From Ignelater luminosus (taxonomy: Eukaryota > Arthropoda > Insecta > Coleoptera > Elateridae), in contig VTPC01090903.1 of NCBI GenBank assembly GCA_011009095.1, positions 12,211 to 76,210 of the forward strand: a DNA stretch of 64,000 bases. The letters are read 5' to 3'. The position numbers and the translations under genes are program-made. Position 1 is the first letter of the stretch. Every line of letters starts with the position of its first letter. Under the pieces are notes generated by a model, which was given only the letters and a program-made list of their open reading frames with translations, ran no database searches and was not told the DNA's origin. Shown here piece after piece: positions 1 to 10,230 of the stretch.

Positions 1-561
1 ATAGTCCAATACAAAGATTTAGATGTTCCTCTTTAATATTTATTTACTTTTAATATCTTTACACAGCCTTGGCTAAGAATAATAGAAAAAGATACAATCG
101 TAGCAACCTCTATTAAAGTTTAAAAAGGCATGGCATCAGAAGATTGTCAGCTCTAAAGGTTTATTACAGTTCTGGCAACGCAGGTTGCAAAAGTTAGCTC
201 CATCTTACTTTTAATTCCGTTCTAAGCCTCTTGTTCTGTAGCAGTCATTTGTTTTCCAAATTCTAAGTCGAATATAAGATTCAACATCAAGGGCCCATCA
301 AAATAAAATTCGTTTTTACTTTTTCTAGTTTGAGAGATGAAAATGTGGACCAAATATCTACATGTAATACAAGTCCTCTTTTTTATTTGATTCCTGGACA
401 TTTTTCTCAATCGCACAAGAAGCAAGCTATGAGCAAGCTGTTGACCAAGAAGCAGCTCTATAGTGCAGTTCTGATCTAAGTAATTAACGTTCTCCAAAAT
501 CAATTTATGTCATAAAATGTTGCAACTCAAAATGTCTCAGCAGTCTGCAATCGTAAGATAG
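1..561. other. No recognised gene
   Basis: AT-rich sequence. A 90-odd-residue minus-strand open frame (222-503) contains a CxxC pair but matches no family I recognise and has no clear start context, so I do not call it a gene. Confidence 0.5.
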
Positions 562-566
562 CAGCG

Positions 567-605
567 CACTGTGGTTAATTTTCGGTATTTAAGAGGAATT
601 AATTA
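567..605 (+). repeat. Transib left terminal inverted repeat
   Basis: Begins CACTGTGGTTAATTTT and pairs with 3195-3233 (32 of 39 identical in inverted orientation). The first seven bases resemble a RAG heptamer with one change from CACAGTG. No convincing nonamer at 12- or 23-base spacing was seen. Confidence 0.88.
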
Positions 606-857
606 AAAAATTCATGTTCTCCAAAAACGATCAAAATTGCTATACTTCAATTGTTAGATAATCTAACCATAATAAACAAAAGTAGTCAACTATTTATCAC
701 AGTTGCAGTATGTGTGCATCGGCAACAAAAACAAGAATCAAAATGATTCAAATCGGTTAACCATTTTGCATTCAGTGGTTCAAATAAGTAAATCGTGTTT
801 TGTTAGTAATGTTGCAATGTTTTTGTAGTCATAAAGACATTCTCTGGCTAACAAAAC

Positions 858-3069
858 ATGTCAAGTGGTAAGTTTTACTATACCGAATAAGGATTACAGG
901 TTATGTTTTAAAAACTTCGTCTTATCATGTATTTCTAAACTTAATTTTGAATTTAAAAAAAAGTATTATCTAGTGTCAGGCTATTCTTTTTTAAATTTAT
1001 TACTTTGAGACCTATACTTTCATGTGTATATCGACTTATCACTTTCTTCAACTGCTAAACGTCATTTTTTTATTTTTACAGAAATAGTTATTTCTGTGAA
1101 GAAACTGCAAATTTTTGGATTTTTGAGAAATGAAAATCTATTACGTTTTGGATCATCGGTAGGCAATGTACAAAAAGCAATTGAATAGTTGAAGCGTGAA
1201 AATCAAGAAAATTCTTTACTAGATAAAGATAATCAGATAATGGGGAAAGTCAAATTTTTGTTATGTAATATGCTGAGACGTTGGAAATCTTGCCAATATA
1301 AACATGAAAGTTTTAAGACTAAATATTCAAATTGGTTAAATGGTGAATTTACATTCGATAAAAAAGGGAAAAAAACTCAGCCTGAACAATCAACGTCAAA
1401 AGTTGACAGACCAGAAACAAGTTTTACACAAAGTTCACCCGCTATTAGAAAAACTACCGAGGAGCTAAGTTTGGCTACACAAGCAGCTTATCATAAAAGA
1501 GGAATCCGTGATATTGCTTCGGTAATTAAAAAAGTAAAGCAAAGTTCTCCTTGTTCGATCAAACGTATCAGAAAGACTGCATTTGAACAAACAACATCGC
1601 CTTCTACACGATCATGCACTCCTGAACAAGTACTGGCCTTAATGATAAATTTAAAATTAACAAAAGCGCAGTATACTGATTTACGCAACGAAGCATTAAA
1701 GAAAGATGTTGATCTTTATCCACTATATTGTCTTGTACTTAAAGCTAAATCAGAATGATATCCTCTTCAAAACAATATTACAATTACTGAAACTTTCGTT
1801 GATATCAACTTGCAAAGTCTTCTTGATCGTACTGCTCAACGACTGCTTATGGCACAAACAGACGTTTTACTTCAACAATTTGAAAAAATACTACTACCAC
1901 ACTCGAAATGAAATATAAAGGGGGGAACGATAGAAGCTCTGGTCATTCCTTTTATAAACAACCTTTTGATGATCCAACTAAGACAGATTCAAATATAATA
2001 CAATCATCATTAGTTTATTTGCAATTAAGTTCTGCTGAAAATACTAATTGTGTAATATGGCAAAATCCTAGAACAAGTTCAACTAGATACTGCAGGCTTA
2101 TTTGTTTTACATTTGCTAAAGAAACAAATGAAAATTGGATATATGAAATATCTCACGTTGATAGACAAATAGCAAACTCAGAACCAACGACAATATTAAT
2201 AAACGGACCGGAGTTCATAATTAATCATAAATTATTCAAAACAATGTTAAATGCAAGGTATGCAACACTCTAACGAACACTACTTCCGCACAAGTGTGTT
2301 ATATTTGTGGCGTTTCGCCTAAAGACATCAACAACTTAAAACATGTTTTGGAGAGACCATCTGATAGGTCAACTTTCATGTTCGAATTGTCAGTCCTCCA
2401 CGCTAAGATAAGATGTATGGAGTGTTTAATCCACATATCTTATAGATTGAGCGTAAAACAATGACGAGTTAATAAAGAAAGTACGGCTGAAAGAAAGAAA
2501 ACAATTACTGATAAATTTAGAACAGAGATGGGTAGATGTAGTGGTACAAGAAAAGGACAACACAAATGATGAAAATACCGCACATCGTTTCTTTACTGAT
2601 CCAGAAAAGGTTGCACAAATTACTGGTCTCGAGAAAGCTTTAATAAAACGCTTTTTCACTATGCTTAATGCAATTTCTTGTGGATACAACTTAAATTCAG
2701 ATTATTTTCAAAAGTATGCCGTTAAAACAGCAGATCTATATATCAAATCGTATTCTTGGTATCCCATGTCAGTAAGTGTCCATAAAGTGTTAATACACGG
2801 TGCAGATGTTTTGTCCAATTGAGCAATTATCTGAAGACGTTCTTGAAGCAAGACATAAGGAATATAGGAAGTATCGTGAACATCACACTAGAAAAGTGAC
2901 TAGGGTAAAATCTCGGGTAAAATGCAATGAAGATCTTTTACATATACTACTGACATCTTCAGATCCCATTATTAGTAGTTTTCGGCTACAACTGAAAAGC
3001 AGAAGTGCAAATTTGCCAAAAGAAGTAAGATTACTTCTTCAAGTACTAGTCACAGAGGACGACGAATAA
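858..3069 (+). pseudogene. Transib transposase pseudogene (RAG1-related)
   Basis: The likely start is ATG at 858, a 10-base first exon (858-867) followed by GTAAGT and an acceptor ending at 1081. The spliced frame reads MSSEIVISVKKLQIFGF onward. Breaks seen: a TAG at 1186-1188, a TGA at 1756-1758 where the family has Cys, a frame change near 1900, another near 2257, a TGA at 2462-2464, and frame changes near 2545 and 2815. The last piece ends at a stop at 3067-3069. The motif that usually reads MIDGK, probably holding the second catalytic Asp, here reads MLNAR, so that acid seems lost as well. The remaining pieces together are close to the usual length of a Transib transposase (roughly 650-700 residues). 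The family recombinase cuts at its terminal heptamers by a RAG-like hairpin mechanism; this copy cannot. Confidence 0.85.
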
Positions 3070-3194
3070 AAATGCTAATTATAATACAACTGTTTTAAAC
3101 AAAATATTCTAAATTGGTTTAAGATTAAAATAAATGTTATTTTTTTATTATTTAGCTGATTTTAATTAATTTTTGTCAAGCATGCAGTGCCCTA

Positions 3195-3233
3195 TAATTG
3201 ATTCCTCCTAACTATCAAAAATTGACCACTGTG
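3195..3233 (-). repeat. Transib right terminal inverted repeat
   Basis: Read on the minus strand it begins CACAGTGGTCAATTTTTG, a perfect RAG-type heptamer. It is followed outside by CGGCG, which matches CAGCG at the other end in four of five bases. Confidence 0.88.
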
Positions 3234-3238
3234 CGGCG

Positions 3239-4780
3239 GTACTTGTAGAAATATAAAACCATCTGCACTTTATAAAATTATTTTCAATTACACAGGGTAC
3301 TCTATAAAAGACTGACACATAAGGCATTGTTTTTTAATGGGACACTCTGTATATTTTGAAATTTTCTTATTTCTTATCCAATGCTGACTACAACAATGTA
3401 GCATTCTGAAGTCTAAACTAAACAGTCGGTGTGTTAATTCTATTTTTGTTGTAAAACGTTTTCAATGTCCAACGAAACACCGCGCTATGGTCTAATTAAT
3501 AAACCTTTGATTCTAAAAACTTTGCAGTGATAAATTGGTTTCCCTAATCTTTAGAGCTGTATTGCAATGTAAAGTGTAATTTTATTCTATTTCCATAAAA
3601 AAACATCCTGTATGTTTGGTAGTTTCTTATTTCACATTCATTGATAATTGCCACGATATGGCATGTGGATCTAAACTTATCAGCTTTAGCGTTATTTAAT
3701 TATGTTGTAAAACTTCCCAACTAGACTCTATGGAATTTCCAAATTCATAGACAACACTGTAATAAATTGCTAATTGCTAGCGATGATTACTGAGATTATA
3801 GCTTTAATGGTCTTTTTCTACAATGTGATCAAAAAGCACAAGTCAATTTCTTCTGGTTTCTCATATTAAACAACTTAAGCACTCCGTATATTTTGGTATG
3901 TTTTTATTTTCTAGTAATTACTGTTTACAGTAGTATAACATTATAAAATTTCAACCAAACAGTTTTAGAAATTATGCAATTATTATTTATTGATCCTGAT
4001 ATAACTAATTAACTCTTAGTTTTTATAACTTTTGGAAAGATAAAATCAAACGCGTATTATATTTTACTCAATTTTTTTAATGGAACAAGCGTTATCTGTG
4101 ATTAACTCACTTGTTAAACGTAATCAAGCCTTGACTCTTCTTCAAGGGAGATTTCTCAGAACACAGCCTTACCTACCACCACTATTTTTTACCTATATTG
4201 ATAAATTGAAAGACTGCACAAGGAAAACACTTTGAAAATATAAAATCAAAATTGTCTTTAGATCCATCGGTAACATCTCACGACTCCTACTTTCTAACGT
4301 AATGCAATAGCGGCGATTAGAATGTAGTCTTTCTTCGAAAGAAAAGTCTTTGTACTGACTACACGATCGTTTATGTGAAAGGAAAACTTGGATAACGAGT
4401 TTCATTCAACCCTTAGGCTAACGTTACTACAAGATACGTTGTCGTACAATTTTTCAGTGTGCGTATACGTACGACAGCACATATTTATTCAAACACATGT
4501 ATTCTAGTTTAAGTGGTAACACTGCATGCATACTGGTTGTACATATACGTGCGTCGTCGTGCGCCTGATGAAACGAAACAAACATGTTTGTTTTTCATCC
4601 TTCAACGTGCGATCCACTTTCTTGCAAAATTGAATGTAGAAATGTTAATTTTGTGTGTAGAAGATAAAAAAAACTGCCGTGGGGTCAAAACTATAAGGAC
4701 TACCACAATCGTGTAACTACAAAGAAACAATGGGATCGGGTTGCCGAAGTATGAACTAAACAGTGAAAAGAAAATTTATA
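3239..4780. repeat. Diverged tandem repeat units, no gene
   Basis: Three diverged units of about 250 bases follow one another near 3330-3590, 3595-3830 and 3880-4070. Each starts with a phrase like CATCCTGTATGTTTGG or ACTCTGTATATTTTG, then TTTCTTATTT, then a short stretch ending in a block like TGTAAAAC. They look like decayed terminal parts of a MITE. No coding sequence is supported from 4070 to 4780. Confidence 0.45.
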
Positions 4781-5303
4781 TACAGGATGTATTATTTCAG
4801 GTTGAGAATATCAACGCTACTCGATTCTGCATCAACAACTATGCAAGAAACTCTAGTATCAATTTGTTGTTAACTCTTCGGTTGTGGAGATATTAATAGT
4901 CTTATATTTTTTTATAATTTGCTTATGACTGCCCAAAATTATTAAATAAAACTAACCACCCATAGTTTAGGTACCAGAAAACATAAATCAATCATATTTT
5001 TCTCCTATTTACCAGGAATTTCCTTTAAAATGTTTATTGAAGATATTGCAATACTGTATTTACCTAGAAACATTAATAATAACGATCTGCAAAGATGTTA
5101 CTAAGGTAACCACTTTAATAAATTTATTACCTATTCTTGCTCTACTCGCAATTTTTATACAGCGTTGCAAGTATTAAAGAGTTTAAATGACTCGAAAAAC
5201 ATGTCTTTAAGACGAACATTTTTTTTTATAACATTGTTTGCTCAATTTTTCAAGAAGAATTGAGTGGTACTAATATTTTCCACCTGAAATAATACACCCT
5301 GTA
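4781..5303. mobile_element. Inverted-repeat MITE (TACAGG ends)
   Basis: The left end TACAGGATGTATTATTTCAG and the right end, whose reverse complement is TACAGGGTGTATTATTTCAG, continue to match imperfectly for about 47 bases. There is no open frame inside. A TA precedes the left end but is not clearly duplicated on the right, so the superfamily is unsure (Tc1/mariner-type is likeliest). Confidence 0.7.
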
Positions 5304-5306
5304 TTT

Positions 5307-6515
5307 ACAGGGTCGCTAAAAAGTATGGAAACACGCTACCCCCGCAGAAACGGTAAGTGATAGAAAAATGAAATTTGGAGAACTTAAAGCAGGTATTTTT
5401 TGCCATGTTTTGCGAAGGTAATAAAAACAAATCTTCAATTGTTTTTTCGTACGGCCACCATCTTGAATTTTTTTAAATGGATCAACCTGTATGTGACCCC
5501 ATATCTGGATAGGGATTTTAAAGGCGAATTAACAATATAAGGATTGCTATACTTATCTTGAAAGGTTTTGGAGATAATCGCTATTCATTTGTCAAGGATT
5601 TCACTATTAATTTTTATCAAAATCGAGTTACCCGTGAAACAGCAGAGGCAATGGAACTAGAAAAACGATGTGCGATTATTTTATAAGTAATTAAAGTAAA
5701 AGAAAACCGTAAAAATTTTGCCCTTAGCCTAACTAAATTTCTGGTGGAATAAGAGCAAATAGTGACGAATTGATAATAACAAAAACACAATATGATTTTA
5801 TAACAAGTGTTCAAAATGCGTTTCGTTAACTTCTTGGAAATGAAACAATCTCTTTTAAAGTTTTCGCAAGGAATTTTGCAAATAATTGGGAGGATCTGCT
5901 TGCATTACGAATTCATTCTTAAAGTTAAAAAATCCTTAACAAAAGAATAGTGATTATCTCCAAATCCTTTCAAGATAAGTATAGCAACCCTTATATTATT
6001 GAATTTGCCTTAGAAATCCCCATCGGAATATGAAATCATATACAGGATGATCTATTTAAAGAAATTCAAGATGGCGGTCGTACAAAAAAAATATTAAAGA
6101 TTTGATTTTAGTTCTCTTTGCAAAACATGGCAAACAATGCCTACTTTAAGAGTTCCAAATTTCATTTGTCTATCTCTTACCGTTTTTGCAGGAGCAGCGT
6201 GTTTCCATACTTTTTAATAGTGAAACCTCTGACAAAGAATAGCGAGTATCTCCAAAACCTTTCAAGATAAGTATAGCAACCCTATACCATTGAATTCGTC
6301 TTAGAAATTCCTATCCAAATATGGGGTTATATACAGGGTGTTTCATTTAAAAACATTCAATATGGCGGCCGTACGAAAAAACAATTGAAGATTTGATCTT
6401 AACTCTCTTCGCAAAACTTGGCAAAAAATAGCTACTTTTAGCTCTTCATATTTTTTGTCTATTACTTACCATTTTTGCAGGGGCAGCGTGTTTCCATACT
6501 TTTTAGCGACCCTGT
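5307..6515. mobile_element. Long-inverted-repeat element with duplicated right arm
   Basis: The left arm (about 5307-5605) starts ACAGGGTCGCTAAAAAGTAT. The right arm (about 6233-6515) is its reverse complement for nearly 300 bases. A second copy of the right arm, missing only the outermost ACAGGGTCGC bases, lies just inside it at about 5931-6232. The three arms are clearly diverged from each other. About 325 bases of spacer (5606-5930) separate the left arm from the first right arm. No coding capacity is seen, so it is a non-autonomous, foldback-like element. Confidence 0.78.
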
Positions 6516-9147
6516 ATGTAATATCGCAGAAACTAATAAAAAAGGCAAAGAAACGCAGCTGATAGATAATTATATTTTTGTCTATAGCGGAAAAAACCAA
6601 AGAGCCGCATCTGGCGCAGGAATTCTGTTACATAAAAAGTTCCACCAGTGCATTGATATTATTGACTATGCCAATGACAACCTGCTTAGTATATAATTAA
6701 AAATCAAAAACAGTTATATACATGTAATCACCACGTATGCTCCAGATACGTCCAAACCAAGAGAAAAAAAAGAAGACATTTCTATGAAGAACTGCAAAAC
6801 ATAATAGAGAAAATACCAACAAACCATCATGTCATAATTGCAGGAGACTTAAACGCCCGAATAGCAAACGACACACTCCCAGGGGTTAAACAACGCTTCC
6901 ACTAGCCCATAAGAAATGATAACAGGAATCTCCTTGTCGACTTTTATGCCCAGAACAACCTTACAATCAATAACACATCTTTGATCATAGTTTCAAATAC
7001 AAATATACATTCTTTGGATAATCAGGCTAAAAGTCTATGATAGACTATGTTATAACTAACAGACAATTTAAACCCTCGAAAATTTTAGAAGTGAGGACGT
7101 TAAACTCGGACAACATAAGCAGCGACCATGCACTACTTCTGTGTAAAATAAGACTGAAACATTATCTATTAGGCAAAACAAGGAAGAAATATCGAGAAAG
7201 ATTCAATACAGAATCACTAAAAAACAAAAGCACAAGAGACTTATATAAAAACGACTTAAGAAGAAAATCGAAAAAACTTCTACAAACACTAATGAGTAAG
7301 TAGACAATGCGTGGACAAAGCTAAAACAAAATATATTAAACCTCGTAGAAGAAGCAATAGGAAAGATAAAAGTACAAATACCACCCAAATGCAATACAAT
7401 GCCATGGTTCACGAAAAAAGTTAAGGAGATTTCAGATGAAAAGAGAAAGGTATTCCTAAAATACAAAACCACAAAAACGACTCGAGATAAACAACTATAC
7501 ATAGCGGAGAGAAACATAGCCAATAGAAAAATAAGATAAATTAAAGAATCTAATTGGGAAAAATTCACAAGAGATATGGGACTCAGAAGTAAATCTGGAG
7601 GATGCTCAGAAATAATTAACCGTTAAAATTAACGCTATTAATATAACCCGCTGGTAAGCATATTTCCGAGAGTTATACCAAAACGAAGAATATATAGCAA
7701 TTTTTCTGACATCAACAGAAGATGACGTAGACAACACAATAGAAATAAAATCGCTGATAACACTAAAAAACAGAAAAGCTCTTGGAACGACGAAATAGCC
7801 AACGAACTATTGAAATACGGCAGTGAATTTCTTAGAAGACAGTTTAGAATATTATTTAACAACATAATAACAACCAACGGAATGGAAAACGAGTGTGACG
7901 ATACCGGTTTTTAAGAAAGGACGACAGAGTGGCCTATAGACAAATATCGCGGTATTACACTCTTAATCATGACACAAAGAATGACAAAGATAATATTAGG
8001 AAAACTTCAACCATACCTGGAGATAAATGAAGAACAGCAGGGATTCCGTCCGAATCGACCCACCACGGATGCCAAATTCGTAGTTCGCCAGATAGCCGAG
8101 AACGCGATTGAATATAACGTTCCGGTATTTATGTGCTTCATCGATCTCGAAAAGGTATTCGATCGGGTAAGACTATTTGATGTCATCAACATCCCTTAAA
8201 GAAAAAGAAGTACCCACACAAGTATTAGCAGTCATAAATGACATCTACGCAAACGGAGAAACAAAAGTCCAAGTTGGAAGCCAATACACACACGAAATAA
8301 AGTGCACAGGGGGTATACGGCAAGGAGATTCGCCAAGTCCAATTATGTTCAACGTGATTATGAAAAAATTAATAAACAGCACAAAAATACAGAATGGATT
8401 CAAGATGAACAACAAGAAAATAAACATAATATGCTATACGTATGACGCAATATTAATAGCGAACACTGAAGACAATCTACAAAAACTACTCCATGAACTG
8501 GTAATAACAGCAAAAACATATAACATGGTAGTATCAACAAACAATACAAAGTCAAAGGGGATATCAAAGGAACCTATCAGATGCAAACTGGAAATCGAAG
8601 ATAAATGATCGAACAAGTCATGGAATTCCGATATTTGGGAATCGACGTATCTAGCGACCGCAACACATACAAAGAAGTAAGAGAACAAACGATGAAAGGA
8701 GCTCGTATATCCCGATACCTAAGGGATATTACCTGGAGAAACAGATACCTAAGCCTTGAAAGTAAAGTAAAGATTTACAAGACGATAGTTAGACCTGTTT
8801 TGACATATGCAGCTGACAGCCGAGCTGATACAAGCAAAGCAAAACAGTTACTTCGAACAGCAGAAATGACACACTGAGAATAATCATAGGAAAAAGAAGA
8901 AGAGATAGAGTAAGAAACGGGGAGGTTAGACAGCAACAAAAGAAGAAAAAAAGAATGGAGTAACAATATAACCCGTGCCGAAGACAACAGACTGATTAAA
9001 GGAATAAGAATCTCAAGACCAACTGGAAGCAGGAATTCTGGCAGACCACTGAAAAGATTGGCCGACAGTTGGGAAACAACCTCTGACGAATCCATTCAAA
9101 ACGTGAAGAAAAACAAGCATCAACTTACATAAAAGAAGAAGAAGAAA
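6516..9147 (+). mobile_element. 5'-truncated non-LTR retrotransposon (LINE, RTE-like)
   Basis: Remnant of a LINE with, in order, an apurinic-type endonuclease (YSGKNQRAASGAGILL; AGDLNARI near 6843; SSDHALLLCKIRLK near 7120), a reverse transcriptase (EEQQGFRPNRPTTDAKF near 8030; FIDLEKVFDRV near 8140; GGIRQGDSPSPIMFNVIM near 8312; YTYDAILIA near 8437 in place of YADD), then FRYLGIDVSSDRNTYKEVRE and a C-terminal tail with RNSGRPLKRLADSWE. It ends in a short GAA-rich tail (about 9130-9147), as RTE-like elements often do. Many stops and frameshifts and the loss of the YADD aspartate make it inactive. The 5' end abuts the inverted-repeat element to its left, consistent with 5' truncation on insertion. 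The clade is inferred from general resemblance only. Confidence 0.85.
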
Positions 9148-9385
9148 AACTGTCGAGATTGCTACAATGTATTTCAGTGATAGGAATAAACACGTTGTTT
9201 ATTAAATTCATTTTATATAGCTTCACAGACTTTATATACGATTTTTCTAATAATTGCGTGGAACATTCCGAAGGAAAAGGCAAGAGATACTCCACTCCAG
9301 TAGACAAGTACCTAAAAATTGAATAACATTCAGTACTTTCAAATATAAACATTAACTATAGATATTCAATTTTATATTATTATTT

Positions 9386-10230
9386 ACAGGTATGGCTGTA
9401 AAAACTAAGTAGAGGAGTTTGATAGATTGTTTCTGTAGAGAACTTGGAAAAATGCATCAGAATCATTCAGATGATGGCACAGACGAAAAAACCTAAATAG
9501 GCTTATTTTGATAATATGCTGTTTCTAAAAGATAACTCTTACGAGCAGGTTTAAAAATGACATTGTACCTGCAGATGACGGGAATGACAAAAGCGTGATG
9601 ATTCAGAAGCGATTGACATCGGTCTTAACACAGAACGCGATAAAATCACTGAAAATCAGACTAAAGAAATTGATGAAAATATACCCAATGATACGGTTTA
9701 TCTTCAAAGCAGCAACAAACACACAAATCATGACATACGTAAAACAAAAAACAAAAAACTCAAGAAAGACAGTATCCATGAAAAGATGTTGATCTTGGAA
9801 CAAAAAAAGCTGAACGCATATAACAGTTATAGTAATAATAATCGAAAAGTGAAAGAAGACAGTTATTATTAATATTGTCGTTTTCTTATGAGCTTACTCT
9901 CACAATCATAAAAGTTATATACAAAACATGCAAGTTCGTATAAAGTTTCAACAAGTTCTTCTAGAAGAATTATAAAATCAGATGAAATCTACTGGAGCAT
10001 CTGCATCTTTGTCATCTCCACGAATGCTATCTTCTGCGGCTGAAACATATGCCAATACAACAGATTCTAGCGTGATTCTGTCAGCACCAGACGTCTGAAG
10101 CTATTATTAGTCAGTACTTTCACAGTTTTCAATATTTTTTTTTAATTTACAGATTTTAACAGGAAACAAGGGCAGGATATTTTTATGAAGTAATTTAGAA
10201 TGTAGTTAATTTTTTGTATTTCAATAAAAG
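9386..10230 (+). pseudogene. MADF-BESS protein pseudogene
   Basis: Pieces in different frames spell the end of a MADF domain (LRDCFCRELGKMHQNHSDDG, then AYFDNMLFLKD after an in-frame stop). An acidic and lysine-rich linker follows (DDSEAIDIGLNTERDKITEN at about 9596-9660, through KKLNAYNSYSNNNRKVKEDS near 9810). Next comes a BESS-like motif split by frame changes (FLMSLLSQS, then VRIKFQQVLLEEL), and a Ser/Thr-rich tail ending near 10098. AATAAA-type signals lie near 10222. MADF-BESS proteins are DNA-binding factors, and relatives are carried as the accessory protein of PIF/Harbinger transposons. I cannot tell a dead host gene from a transposon accessory gene: no TIR or matching transposase was found next to it. 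Confidence 0.7.

Larger units (their letters stand above)
567..3233 (+). mobile_element. Broken Transib-family (RAG1-like) DNA transposon
   Basis: Full-length but inactive Transib copy. The ends are inverted repeats of 39 bases (567-605 and 3195-3233, 32 of 39 matching) that begin CACTGTG and CACAGTG, the heptamer typical of Transib and of RAG recombination signals. They are flanked by CAGCG (562-566) and CGGCG (3234-3238), a 4/5-matching GC-rich 5-bp target duplication, as expected for the family. Between them run fragments of a transposase: a leucine-rich N-terminal part, NDRSSGHSFYKQ (the first catalytic Asp motif), VIWQNPRTSSTRYCR, CYICGVSPKDINN (a CxxC knuckle), SVHKVLIHGADVL, and LSEDVLEARHKEYRKYREHH, which resembles the region holding the third catalytic Glu. 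The reading frame is interrupted by about three stops and four frameshifts, so the copy is dead. The family call rests on remembered motifs plus the diagnostic ends. Confidence 0.88.

Noticed and set aside
222-503. 93-codon minus-strand open frame
   Set aside because: No recognised domain, no start or splice context, and similar lengths occur by chance in this sequence.
567-620. RAG-type nonamer at 12- or 23-base spacing from the Transib heptamer
   Set aside because: Bases at the expected positions are merely AT-rich and do not resemble ACAAAAACC convincingly.
1491-1688. Minus-strand frame opposite the Transib transposase
   Set aside because: Shadow of the transposase coding strand.
6475-6515. 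Start of the LINE frame upstream of 6516
   Set aside because: These codons lie inside the inverted-repeat element's right arm and are not LINE sequence.
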